Of a stretch of 35,396 bases of DNA, positions 22,081 to 30,669 are shown in pieces. Made by a program: the position numbers and the translations under genes. The stretch comes from Pseudomonadota bacterium (GTDB taxonomy: Bacteria > Myxococcota > Myxococcia > Myxococcales > Myxococcaceae): the NCBI GenBank assembly GCA_023423535.1, contig JAFAFL010000132.1, positions 1-35,396 on the forward strand, written 5' to 3'. Within the stretch, counting starts at the first letter, position 1; each line of letters starts with the position of its first letter. The notes under the pieces were generated by a model that was given only the letters and a program-made list of their open reading frames with translations, had not been told where the DNA came from and ran no database searches.

Positions 22081-23013
22081 ATGTCCGACTCGTCCTACAA
22101 CCAACGCACGCTGAAGGAGCCCATCTCCTGTGAGGGGATCGGGCTGCACAGCGGCGCCCCGGTGAAGCTGAATCTCATCCCCGCTCCGGTGAACAGCGGC
22201 ATCGTCTTCGTGCGCACCGACCTCGACCGCCCGGTCAGCATCCCCGCGCTCTCCGAGTTCGTGGTGGACACCTCGCTGGCGACGACGCTCGGGCGGGACG
22301 GCGTGCGCGTGGGCACCGTGGAGCACCTGCTGGCGGCGCTGGCGGGCCTGGGGATCGACAACCTGCGGATCGAGCTCAACGGTCCGGAGATCCCCATCAT
22401 GGACGGCAGCGCGGCGCCGTTCGCCCTGCTGGTGAAGACCGCCGGCATCCGCGTCCAGTCGGAGCCGAAGAGCTTCCTCGTCATCAAGCGCCCGGTGGTC
22501 ATCCAGGACGGCGACAAGGAGGCGGCGTTCCTCCCCGCGTCCCGCTTCCGGGTGGACTGCACCATCGACTTCAAGCACCCGCTCATCTCGGACCAGGTGG
22601 CCTCGTTCGAGTTTTCCGACCGCGCCTTCCAGCGCGAGATCGCCCGCGCGCGGACCTTCGGGTTCCTGCGCGACGTGCAGATGCTCCAGAAGATGGGGCT
22701 CGCCCGCGGCGGCTCCCTGGAGAACGCGATCGTGGTGGACGAGTTCTCCATCCTCAACCCGGACGGGCTGCGCTTCCCGGACGAGTTCGCGCGCCACAAG
22801 CTGCTCGACGCGGTGGGGGACGTGTCTCTCTTCGGCCGGCCGGTGGTCGGTCACCTGAAGGTCGTGAAGAGCGGCCACGCGATGAACCACAAGCTCGTGC
22901 AGAAGGTGCTCTCGGACGCGGCGAACTACGAGATCGTGCACGCGCGTCGCCCTGCGGTGCAGGACGTGCGCGGGTTCGAGATCGAGGGCCAGCTCGAGCC
23001 GCGCGTCGCCTGA
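22081..23013 (+). CDS. lpxC: UDP-3-O-acyl-N-acetylglucosamine deacetylase LpxC
   Basis: LpxC is the zinc enzyme that commits UDP-3-O-acyl-GlcNAc to lipid A synthesis in the cytosol. The 310-residue product has the family landmarks: QRTLKEPISCEGIGLHSG at the start, E81-H82 (GTVEHLLAALAG; H82 is the first zinc ligand), NGPEIPIMDGSAAPF, FGFLRD, H239 and D243 in RHKLLDAVGD (the other zinc ligands), and the catalytic H266 in SGHAMNH. ATG at 22081 is chosen over an upstream in-frame ATG at 21847, which would add 78 non-family residues spanning the promoter. In enteric bacteria LpxC is controlled by FtsH proteolysis; here a sigma-54 promoter suggests transcriptional control too. Confidence 0.97.
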   Translation: MSDSSYNQRTLKEPISCEGIGLHSGAPVKLNLIPAPVNSGIVFVRTDLDRPVSIPALSEFVVDTSLATTLGRDGVRVGTVEHLLAALAGLGIDNLRIELNGPEIPIMDGSAAPFALLVKTAGIRVQSEPKSFLVIKRPVVIQDGDKEAAFLPASRFRVDCTIDFKHPLISDQVASFEFSDRAFQREIARARTFGFLRDVQMLQKMGLARGGSLENAIVVDEFSILNPDGLRFPDEFARHKLLDAVGDVSLFGRPVVGHLKVVKSGHAMNHKLVQKVLSDAANYEIVHARRPAVQDVRGFEIEGQLEPRVA

Positions 23014-23036
23014 GCTTCGCAGTCCGCAGTCCCTCC

Positions 23037-23090
23037 CGCGGGGAACGTCGTCCGCACAGCGCGGCCGGTGTCCCCGCGTTTCACGTTGTT
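23037..23090 (+). terminator. Probable lpxC terminator
   Basis: CGCGGGGA (23037-23044) pairs with TCCCCGCG (23071-23078), and an inner CCGC/GCGG stem fits in the loop. A T-rich run (TTTCACGTTGTT) follows. It starts 24 bases after the lpxC stop and ends before the next gene. Confidence 0.5.
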
Positions 23091-23127
23091 GCGCCGCCCG
23101 GATCGGGGCGGCAGGATGCCCGACCCT

Positions 23128-24168
23128 ATGAACAGCCTCCGCCTCTCCACTTTCTCCGCCGTCGCGGTGCTCGGCCTCGCGTTCAGCGCGGGCTGCCCGC
23201 AGCGCACGCAGACCGGCCAGAACGCCGGCGCCGGTGACCAGGTCGTCGCCACCTACGCGGGCAAGAAGCTCACCATGAAGGAGCTCGACGAGCGCATCAG
23301 CAACGAGCTCTTCGAGGTCCGCCGCCAGCAGCTCGAGCAGATCGTCATGCAGGACATCGTCCGCATGGAGGCGGAGAAGCAGGGGCTGACCGAGGAGGAG
23401 TACCTCCGCAAGGAGATCGAGTCGAAGGCGCCGCCCCCGTCGGAGGAGGAGATCCAGGCGTTCTGGCAGCGCATCCAGGGCCAGCTGCCGCCGGGCTCGG
23501 ACATCGAGCAGTTCCGCGCGCGCATCGTCCAGCAGCTCTCCGGCCCCGCGCAGCAGGAGCGCGCCCGCCAGCTCTTCACCGAGCTGCGCGAGAAGGCGAA
23601 CGTCCAGATCGAGCTCCAGGAGCCGCTGCCCCCGAAGGTCGAGGGCGTGGAGGCCACCGGCCCGTCGAAGGGCCCGGAGAACGCGAAGGTCACCATCGTG
23701 GAGTTCTCGGACTTTCAGTGCCCGTTCTGCGGCAAGGCGGCGGCGACGGTGGACGAGGTGATGAAGCAGTACGAGGGCAAGGTGCGGCTGGTGTTCCGCC
23801 ACTTCCCGCTCGACTTCCACACCGAGGCCCCGAAGGCGCACGAGGCGGCCATGTGCGCGAACGAGCAGGGCAAGTTCTGGGAGTACCACGACGTGCTCTT
23901 CAAGAATCAGCAGCAGCTCCAGCCGGACCAGCTGAAGCAGCACGCGCAGACGCTCGGGCTCGACGGCGCGAAGTTCAACGAGTGCCTCGACAGCGGGAAG
24001 TACGCGGAGGCGGTGAAGAAGGACCTCGAGGCGGGCAAGAAGCACGGCGTGTCGGGTACGCCGGCGTTCTTCGTCAACGGGCGCATGCTCTCGGGCGCGC
24101 GGCCGGTCGAGGACTTCAAGCGCCTGATCGACGCCGAGCTCGGCGGCGGCGCGGCGGCGAAGAAGTAG
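23128..24168 (+). CDS. Lipoprotein with SurA-like N-domain and DsbA-like thioredoxin domain
   Basis: The 346-residue product has a lipoprotein signal (AVAVLGLAFSAGC, lipidated C23). Residues of about 40-170 resemble the SurA/PpiC N-terminal chaperone region (VVATYAGKKLTMKELDERI, then long Glu/Gln-rich helices). Residues of about 185-340 form a DsbA/DsbG-type thioredoxin fold with C198-P-F-C201 and the cis-Pro loop SGTPAFFVNG. It probably acts in the periplasm as a disulfide oxidoreductase with a substrate-binding arm. The start at 23128 has AGGA 11 bases upstream; ATG at 23116 (four extra residues) is an alternative. pyrF starts 9 bases after its stop, so the two are probably an operon. Confidence 0.87.
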   Translation: MNSLRLSTFSAVAVLGLAFSAGCPQRTQTGQNAGAGDQVVATYAGKKLTMKELDERISNELFEVRRQQLEQIVMQDIVRMEAEKQGLTEEEYLRKEIESKAPPPSEEEIQAFWQRIQGQLPPGSDIEQFRARIVQQLSGPAQQERARQLFTELREKANVQIELQEPLPPKVEGVEATGPSKGPENAKVTIVEFSDFQCPFCGKAAATVDEVMKQYEGKVRLVFRHFPLDFHTEAPKAHEAAMCANEQGKFWEYHDVLFKNQQQLQPDQLKQHAQTLGLDGAKFNECLDSGKYAEAVKKDLEAGKKHGVSGTPAFFVNGRMLSGARPVEDFKRLIDAELGGGAAAKK

Positions 24169-24177
24169 GCCGCGCAG

Positions 24178-24906
24178 GTGACCGCCGAAGAGGCACGCGG
24201 ACGCATCGCGCTGGCGCTGGACCTGCCGCTCCCGGAGGGTGAAGCGCTCTGGGAGAGGGTCTCCGCGCACGTGGGCTGGGTGAAGGTGGGGCTGTCGCTC
24301 TTCGTCGAGCACGGCCCCGCCGCCGTCCGCCCGTTCACCGAGCGCGGCGCGAAGGTGTTTCTCGACCTCAAGCTGCACGACATCCCCAACACCGTCCGGC
24401 TCGCAGCGGCGCGCGCGGGTGAGCTGGGCGTGGGGCTCTTGACCGTCCACGCGCAGGGCGGCGGCGAGATGGTGCGCGCTGCCGTCGAGGGCGCTGCGGA
24501 GGGCGCGGCGAGGAAGGGACACGCGCCGCCGAAGATCCTCGCGGTGACCGTGCTGACCTCGCTCGATGCGGAGGAGCTCTGGCGGATCGGCTACGCGGAC
24601 GGCGTGGCGGAGGTTGCCGGGAAGCTCGGGCGCTATGCCGCGGAGAGCGGTGCGCACGGGCTGGTCTGTTCGCCGCGTGAAGCGGGGCCGCTTCGGAAGG
24701 GTGACGCGACCCGCGGGCTCTTCCTCTGTACGCCGGGCATCCGTCCCGCCGGTTCCGTCGCGGGCGATCAGGCTCGAGCGGAGACGCCCGAGTTCGCGGT
24801 GAAGGCCGGCTCGGATCTGCTCGTGGTGGGGCGGCCCATCTACGGCGCCGCGGATCCGGAAGCGGCCGCGCGCGCGATCCGGGATGAGGTCGCGGCTGCC
24901 GGCTGA
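24178..24906 (+). CDS. pyrF: Orotidine 5'-phosphate decarboxylase PyrF
   Basis: PyrF converts OMP to UMP, the last step of de novo pyrimidine synthesis. The 242-residue product has the catalytic motif FLDLKLHDIPNT with D63, K65 and D68, the strand LALDLPL with the substrate-contacting Asp at the start, and the phosphate-binding end TPGIRPAG and LLVVGRPIYGAADP. The length is typical of the class that resembles B. subtilis and E. coli enzymes. It begins with GTG without a clear ribosome-binding site, 9 bases after the DsbA-like gene, so re-initiation or coupling is likely. Confidence 0.95.
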   Translation: MTAEEARGRIALALDLPLPEGEALWERVSAHVGWVKVGLSLFVEHGPAAVRPFTERGAKVFLDLKLHDIPNTVRLAAARAGELGVGLLTVHAQGGGEMVRAAVEGAAEGAARKGHAPPKILAVTVLTSLDAEELWRIGYADGVAEVAGKLGRYAAESGAHGLVCSPREAGPLRKGDATRGLFLCTPGIRPAGSVAGDQARAETPEFAVKAGSDLLVVGRPIYGAADPEAAARAIRDEVAAAG

Positions 24907-25205
24907 GTTCGGCCTGCGGTTCAGGAAACCGTCGCGCCGGGCGGCGGGCCGTCTCTGCTCCACGCCCCGTCGCCACTGCCGCTCTTTGATGTCCGGCCGG
25001 TGAGCGAGCCGCGAGGTGTCCGCGCTGGAATCTGCCGCTCAACGGCGCGAGACGGCGCCCGTCCACGGCCAACTCCGCCGCGCGGACGCCCGCTCCCGTC
25101 CTCCGCCGGACAGGGCTCGGGGACAGCGCGCTTCCGCGCTTGCCTTCGCGTGCGCACCGTCACTCGCCATGGGCGCCCTCCGTGCGCCTGGCAAGGAGTG
25201 GCGGG
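24907..25205 (+). other. Gene-free stretch between pyrF and a lipoprotein gene
   Basis: These 299 bases show no convincing gene, promoter consensus or strong hairpin. Short frames here have no family features. The only clear element is the AAGGAG ribosome-binding site just before 25206. Confidence 0.5.
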
Positions 25206-25844
25206 ATGCGGGCGTGGGGGATGGCGGTGGTGGTGCTGGTGGCCGCAGGAGTGGGTTGTGCGCGGAACGGGAGCACCGTGCGGGCGGATGGATCCCGGCC
25301 GGGTGAGCCCGGGGATCCGGGCGCGGCGAAGGCGCAGAGCGGATCGCAGAACGGCTCGCGGTACGTGGACGAGGCGCTCGGCTTCGAGGTCACCCGTCCG
25401 AACGCGGCGTGGACGATGGACGTCTCCGACGACCTCTCCGCCGAGGGCGTGGCCACGCCGGTGGTGATGCGCAACGCGGAGACGGGCGCGCAGATCGTCA
25501 TCCAGGTGGCGCCCGCGGTGGCGACGCCGGTGGCGCTGGCGGAGCGCCTGACCGAGGGCATGCGCAGCCATCCCGGCTTCGTGACCAGCGACCCGGAGCC
25601 GCTGCCGCTCGCGGACGGGGCGGTGGGCTTCCGCTTCGCCATGGGGGACCGCGTGCTCGGGCGCGTGGCGGTGCGCGAGGGCGCAGAGGGCCGCGTGCTC
25701 ATGCTGCTCGCGACGTGGCCGGCCGGCTCGCCGGAGGAGACCTCCAGTGGCGTGGAGGAGGTCTTCCAAGGCATCCAGCCGGTGATGACCGGCACCGGCG
25801 GAAGTGGCAGCGGCGGCGGCGCGGGAAAGTCCACGCTGCAGTAG
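25206..25844 (+). CDS. Small putative lipoprotein
   Basis: The 212-residue product has a short signal (MAVVVLVAAGVG) followed by C18, read as a lipobox although Gly at -3 is unusual. A Gly/Ser/Pro-rich linker leads to a domain from about residue 52 (RYVDEALGFEVTRPNAAWTMDV) with alternating strands and a helix (LAERLTEGMRSHPGF). This resembles small periplasmic PsbP/Mog1-type folds of the DcrB/LpqN kind, but only loosely. The tail is Gly/Ser-rich (GTGGSGSGGGAGKS). ATG at 25206 is chosen for its strong AAGGAG site; a start 66 bases upstream would bury the signal. It stands alone between pyrF and the MYXO-CTERM remnant. Confidence 0.7.
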   Translation: MRAWGMAVVVLVAAGVGCARNGSTVRADGSRPGEPGDPGAAKAQSGSQNGSRYVDEALGFEVTRPNAAWTMDVSDDLSAEGVATPVVMRNAETGAQIVIQVAPAVATPVALAERLTEGMRSHPGFVTSDPEPLPLADGAVGFRFAMGDRVLGRVAVREGAEGRVLMLLATWPAGSPEETSSGVEEVFQGIQPVMTGTGGSGSGGGAGKSTLQ

Positions 25845-25906
25845 CCCCACCACGCGGCGCGCGCTGAATGGAAAGAGCCCATCGCGAGATGGGTGATCCG
25901 AGGCAG

Positions 25907-26144
25907 ATGCCTTCATCCATCGTCGCCGCAGTGGTGTCGCTCTTGCTGCTCGGAACTCCGACCGCCGCGGAGGCCTGTCACGCCCGTCGATGCCGCCGGC
26001 AATCGCGGCGAGCCGTTCACCGAAACTCTCGGCGCGTCGCCCGGCTGCACTGCATCCGGCGCGGGACTCGCTGGCTGGATGGGGCTCCTGCTTCCGGCGC
26101 TCGTGCTGAAGCGGAGGAGGTGTGGCAGCGGGACCGTCAAATGA
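25907..26144 (+). pseudogene. Frameshifted remnant of a MYXO-CTERM secreted protein
   Basis: A clear signal peptide (SSIVAAVVSLLLLGTP, cut near AEA-C) starts at ATG 25907. In a different frame, from about 25978, lies PVDAAGNRGEPFTETLG, then SPGCTASGAG, a hydrophobic stretch (WMGLLLPALVL) and KRRR. A Gly-Cys pair, membrane span and Arg cluster is the MYXO-CTERM sorting pattern. The two pieces do not share a reading frame, and only about 80 codons remain, so the gene seems to have lost its middle and its frame. A sequencing indel in a very small protein is the other possibility. Confidence 0.6.
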
Positions 26145-26176
26145 AACAGCCGCGAGCCACTGAAGGCCCGCGGCTG
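26135..26176 (-). terminator. Terminator for the aminopeptidase gene
   Basis: CAGCCGCG (26147-26154) pairs with CGCGGCTG (26169-26176), extended inward by GCC/GGC after one mismatch, with a six-base ACTGAA loop. Read on the minus strand it lies 46 bases past the aminopeptidase stop and is followed by TTTCATTTG. It may also stop transcription arriving from the pseudogene side. Confidence 0.65.
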
Positions 26177-26221
26177 CAATGACTTCACGCACGCGCAGAT
26201 GAGCGCGCGCGAGCTTCGAGG

Positions 26222-27754
26222 CTAGGCCTGCTGCGCTCCACCCTCGGCGCGGCGGCGCACGAGCTCCACGAGGGTCCGCACGCCGACGCCGGTGGCGCCC
26301 TTGTTGTGGTACCCGCGCTCCTTCGGGCTCTGCGATGGGCCGGCGATGTCGAGGTGCACCCACGGGGTGTCCACCACGAACTCGCGCAGGAACATGGCCG
26401 CGTTGATCGCGCCGCCCCAGCGCTCGCCCGAGTTCTTCATGTCCGCGATCTCCGAGCGGAGCGCGTCCTTCTGCAGGTCGGAGAGCGGCATGCGCCAGAA
26501 CTCTTCGCCCGCGCCCTTCGCGGCCTCGAGCACCGCCCAGGCGGCCTCGTCGTTGTCGCTCCACGCGCCGCCGATGTAGTTGCCCAGCGCGATGATGCAG
26601 GCGCCGGTCAGCGTGGCGAGATCCACGATCAGCGCCGGCTTCTGCTCGCTGGCGTAGGTCAGCACGTCGCCGAGCACGAGGCGTCCCTCGGCGTCGGTGT
26701 TGGTGATCTCCACCGTCTTGCCGCGGCGCGAGATGAGCACGTCACCGGGCCGGTAGGCGTGGCCGGAGGGCATGTTCTCCGCCGCGCCCACGTAGCCGAC
26801 GACGGGGAAGGGCGGCTTCATCGCCGCGATGACCCGCATGGCCCCGAGCACCGCAGCGGCGCCGGCCATGTCGGTCTTCATGTCCACCATGCCGTCCGCC
26901 GGCTTCAGCGAGAGACCGCCGGAGTCGAAGGTCAGGCCCTTGCCCACGAACGCCACCGCGGGCTGCTTCTGGGCCTTGCCGCCCTTCGGCGAGTAGTTGA
27001 TCTCGATGAACTGCGGCTCGCGCACCGAGCCCTGCGCCACCGCGGCGAACATGCCCATCTTCAGGCGCTGGATCTCCGCCATGCCCCGCACGGTGACCTT
27101 CAGGCCGAGCTTGGAGAGGCCCTTCGCCTCGTCCGCGAGTTTCTCCGGCGACAGCGTGCCGGCGGGCTCGTTCACCAGATCGCGCGCCCAGTTCACGCCC
27201 TCGGCGACGGTCTCCGCCAATTCGAGGATCTGCGCGTGCCCCTTCGACTTCTCCTGTCCCGGCGGCAGCAGCAGGGTCACGCTCTGCACCGACAGCCCGC
27301 CCTTCTCGTCCTTGCCCACGGTGCGGAAGCGGTCGTAGCGGTAGTCGCCGAGCAAGAGGCCCTCGGCGGCGGCGCGCAGGCACTGCTCGAAGTCGCGCGT
27401 CACGGGCAGCGAGACCGCCAGCTTCGTCACCCGGCCCTTGCCGGCGCTCTTCACCGCCTTGCCCATCGCCTGGCGGAGAACCTCGGGCTCGAACTTCGCG
27501 CGCGCGCCGAGGCCGAGGAGCATCACCCGCGTGGCGGGGAGCTTGCCGTGCGTGTGCACGGTCCAGGTCTGCTCGGCGCGGCCCTTGAAGCCCTCCTCCT
27601 GCGCGAGCTCGAGCAGCGAGCCCACGGCGGCGTCCACCGCAGAGAGGAGCTCCGGACGGTTCTTCTTGTCGGAGAGGTCGGTGTCGAAGAGGGGGAGAAC
27701 GAGGAGCGGCGTCTTTTCACGGGTGGCGTCGCCACCGCTGAGCGTGATCTTCAT
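26222..27754 (-). CDS. pepA: Leucyl aminopeptidase (M17 family)
   Basis: M17 aminopeptidases are cytosolic hexamers with two metal ions that remove N-terminal residues from peptides. The 510-residue product has the family signature NTDAEGRL at 352-359, the metal/Lys segment FVGKGLTFDSGGLSLKP, the nearby MKTDMAGAAAV, and the C-terminal active-site helix region (TLTGACIIALGNYIGGAWS, then MKNSGERWGGAINAAMFL). The N-terminal domain (1-180) is the usual variable macro-like domain. The length is typical. ATG at 27754 follows an AGG at about 11 bases. The gene is divergent from the phospholipase-like gene across 94 bases and ends at a T-rich hairpin terminator. In some bacteria PepA also binds DNA; nothing here tests that. 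Confidence 0.94.
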   Translation of the reverse strand: MKITLSGGDATREKTPLLVLPLFDTDLSDKKNRPELLSAVDAAVGSLLELAQEEGFKGRAEQTWTVHTHGKLPATRVMLLGLGARAKFEPEVLRQAMGKAVKSAGKGRVTKLAVSLPVTRDFEQCLRAAAEGLLLGDYRYDRFRTVGKDEKGGLSVQSVTLLLPPGQEKSKGHAQILELAETVAEGVNWARDLVNEPAGTLSPEKLADEAKGLSKLGLKVTVRGMAEIQRLKMGMFAAVAQGSVREPQFIEINYSPKGGKAQKQPAVAFVGKGLTFDSGGLSLKPADGMVDMKTDMAGAAAVLGAMRVIAAMKPPFPVVGYVGAAENMPSGHAYRPGDVLISRRGKTVEITNTDAEGRLVLGDVLTYASEQKPALIVDLATLTGACIIALGNYIGGAWSDNDEAAWAVLEAAKGAGEEFWRMPLSDLQKDALRSEIADMKNSGERWGGAINAAMFLREFVVDTPWVHLDIAGPSQSPKERGYHNKGATGVGVRTLVELVRRRAEGGAQQA

Positions 27755-27811
27755 GGCGCGCGGAACCTAACCGACAAGGTCCACCGTTGCGGATCCATTT
27801 CGACTGTCGAT

Positions 27812-27840
27812 TTGCATCAGCGCGGCCGCGTGCTTACGTC
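27812..27840 (+). promoter_or_regulatory. Putative promoter of a leaderless phospholipase-like transcript
   Basis: TTGCAT (27812-27817) and TACGTC (27835-27840) have a 17-base spacer, and the ATG at 27849 falls where transcription should start. A perfect TCGAC-T-GTCGA dyad at 27800-27810 abuts the upstream side and could be an operator shared with the divergent pepA. Confidence 0.4.
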
Positions 27841-27848
27841 CCGCGCGT

Positions 27849-28739
27849 ATGCCGGCCCTGCTGCTGCATCTCACCGCGATTGAACGCCTCGCCGCCGACG
27901 GTCGGAAGCTCCCGCCCCAGCTCGCCCACGCCCTCCACGAAGATCTCGCCTACGCGCGCTTCGGGACCGCGCTGCCGGATCTGCCTCGGTACAGCGGCCT
28001 GCGCGGAGCGGTGAAGCCACTCTCGGGACAGGAGGTTCCCCGCTTCGCGAGGCTCTTCCACGGGCACGCGCCGGTGGCGATGGGCCTGAAGATGGCGGAG
28101 CTGGTGGCGATGGGTGCGCTGGTGGGCAAGGAGCCCGGGCTCGCGGTCGTGGCCGGCTACTTCGCGCACCTCTGCCTCGACCGGACGCTGCACCCGCTGG
28201 TCGGTGGACTCGCCGCGCGTCACCGGCAGCCGCACGAATCGTGGGAGGAGGCGCACGCGCGCGTGGACTGGCTGCACGCGCTCTTCTTTCTGCGCGACCT
28301 CCACGGGCGCGACATGGTGGGCAACCCCTATCTGCGTTCGAAGTTCCAGGTGACGAAGCGCGAAGGACTGCCGGCGCGCGGCGTGGGGCGCGGTCTCTAC
28401 GAGCTCATCCGCGTGTCGTCGCAGGAGGCCTTGCGGCAGGCGCCGGAGAAGGCCGAGGTCGATGCCTGGGTGCGCGGGCTCTACCTGCACGGGCTGTGGC
28501 TCTCGAGCCCGGTGGGCAGGCTGCGCGGGCTGCCGTCGTACTCGAACCTCACCTACACCGAGCTCTACCAGGGCCCGGACGTGGACGTGCCGGCGGCGAT
28601 CAAGCGCGCGCAGACGATGACCCGCGAGGTCCTCGAGCGGGTGATGCAGCTGATGACCCGCACCCACTTCACCACGCGGGTCCGCGCGCGGTTCCTCGAC
28701 GAGTTCCCCGAGGGCTCCTTCGAGGCCTGCGCGGCCTGA
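27849..28739 (+). CDS. Zinc-dependent phospholipase C-like protein
   Basis: The 296-residue, mostly helical product matches the zinc-dependent phospholipase C/nuclease-like fold (PF00882 type). The pattern of metal-binding residues is visible: H7 near the start (LLLHLTAIERLA), YARFGTALPDLPRYS, RLFHGHAP, GYFAHLCLDRTLHPL (His-x3-Asp-x3-His), and HESWEEAHARVDWLHALF. No signal peptide is seen, so it is probably cytosolic, unlike the secreted clostridial enzymes. Small-molecule or phosphoester hydrolysis is inferred. No ribosome-binding site precedes the ATG. It converges with the ABC ATPase gene, and the stops flank a hexamer repeat. Confidence 0.78.
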   Translation: MPALLLHLTAIERLAADGRKLPPQLAHALHEDLAYARFGTALPDLPRYSGLRGAVKPLSGQEVPRFARLFHGHAPVAMGLKMAELVAMGALVGKEPGLAVVAGYFAHLCLDRTLHPLVGGLAARHRQPHESWEEAHARVDWLHALFFLRDLHGRDMVGNPYLRSKFQVTKREGLPARGVGRGLYELIRVSSQEALRQAPEKAEVDAWVRGLYLHGLWLSSPVGRLRGLPSYSNLTYTELYQGPDVDVPAAIKRAQTMTREVLERVMQLMTRTHFTTRVRARFLDEFPEGSFEACAA

Positions 28740-28766
28740 GCCTGAGCCTCAACTTCAGCTTCAGCT

Positions 28767-28770
<4 letters not shown>
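28735..28770. repeat. Short hexamer repeats spanning two convergent stop codons
   Basis: CCTGAG occurs twice (28735-28746), then CCTCAA, then CTTCAG three times (28753-28770). The run includes the stop of the phospholipase-like gene and that of the ABC ATPase gene. It looks like slippage-prone sequence. Confidence 0.7.
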
Positions 28771-29454
<684 letters not shown>

Positions 29455-29462
<8 letters not shown>

Positions 29463-30666
29463 TGCGGATCACCGTCGCCGGCTCGAGCTTCGCCGCACGC
29501 CTCGCGGGGGCCACCGCCGCCAGCAGTCCCACGCCGAGCGCCACCGCCGCCGCGCCTGCGTAGACGCCAATCCCGAGATCCGCGGGGAAGCGCGGTGTGC
29601 CGTCGGGGTTCGAGACCAGCGACTCGAAGAACTTGGCCAGCGCCCAGCCGAAGGTGCAGCCGACAATCGCGCCGGCGATGCCCACGATGCCTCCCTGCAG
29701 GAGGAAGATGCGCATCACCTTGCCGGTGCGCGTGCCCATCGCCTTGAGGATCCCGATCTCCTTCGACTTCTGCACCACCGAGACGATGAGCACGGAGGCG
29801 ATGCCCAGCGCGACGGCGAGGACGACGAAGACCTGGATCATCGACTTCGAGCTGTCCTGGCTGCGCAGCGCCACCAGCAGCTGCGAGTTGAGCTTCATCC
29901 ACGAATCGGCGGTCAGCCCGGTCTGGCGCTCGAGCCCCTTGGCGACGTTCTCGGCTTCGAAGATCTCCTCCACCTTCAGCTCGATCGCCGAGGCACCGCC
30001 GACGAGATCGAGCATCGTCTGCGCGGAGCGGAGCGGCACGAGCACCCAGCGCCCGTTCACGTCGCGGTTGCCCAGCTCGAAGATGCCGGTGACGAGGAAC
30101 GATCCCGCGCCGCTTTCCGGCGTGGTCACGCGGATCTTGTCGCCCACCGACACGCCGAGCTGCGTGGCGAGCTCGGTGCCGATCACCGCCTCCGCCCCGC
30201 GCAGCCGCCACTCGCCCGCGACGATGGCTTTGGGCACGTCTACGATCCGCACGTAGCTGTCGGGGTCGATCCCGCGCAGCACCACCGATCGGCTGGCGTT
30301 GCCTCGCGCGGCAAAGGCGGCGCCGGCCGCACTGGGGGAGACCGCGGTGACGCCGGGGGCCTTCTCGAGGAGCGAGACGACCTGCTGCCACTGATCGATC
30401 GCGCGCAGCCGCTGGCCCGGCGGATCGAAGCGGCGGAGGATCCCGTCACCTTCGACCAGCGGGCGCGCCGCCTCGTCGGGAGGACGAAGGGTGATGTGGG
30501 ACTGCGAGCCGAGCGTCTGCTCGATCAGCGTGCGCTGCAGCCCGCCGATCAGCGCGGAGAGGAACACGATCACCGCCACGCCCATGGAGACGCCGCCGAG
30601 GATGAGCCCCGTCTGGGCGCGGCCCTCGCGGAGAAATCGCAGCGCGACGAAGAGCTCGAAGGGCAC
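29455..30666 (-). CDS. ABC exporter permease (FtsX/LolC-MacB fold)
   Basis: The 403-residue product has the four-helix FtsX-type layout. Helix 1 is near residues 20-45 (LILGGVSMGVAVIVFLSALI). A large periplasmic domain of about 220 residues follows (GVTAVSPSAAGAAFAARG, LRGIDPDSYVRI). Three C-terminal helices complete it (FVVLAVALGIASVLIVSVVQ, GGIVGIAGAIVGCTFGWALA, VYAGAAAVALGVGLLAAVAP). The coupling segment KSKEIGILKAMGTR is the conserved ATPase contact. GTG at 30666 follows AGGGGCGG and lies 3 bases after the adaptor stop. Partners are the ATPase downstream and the adaptor upstream. The substrate (lipoprotein, lipid or drug) cannot be told from sequence. Confidence 0.92.
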
Positions 30667-30669
30667 GGG

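Noticed and set aside
21784..24963. 1059-codon antisense open frame across lpxC, the DsbA-like gene and pyrF
   Set aside because: All three genes on the plus strand have clear catalytic motifs; the antisense product is Arg/Leu/His-rich and unrecognisable.
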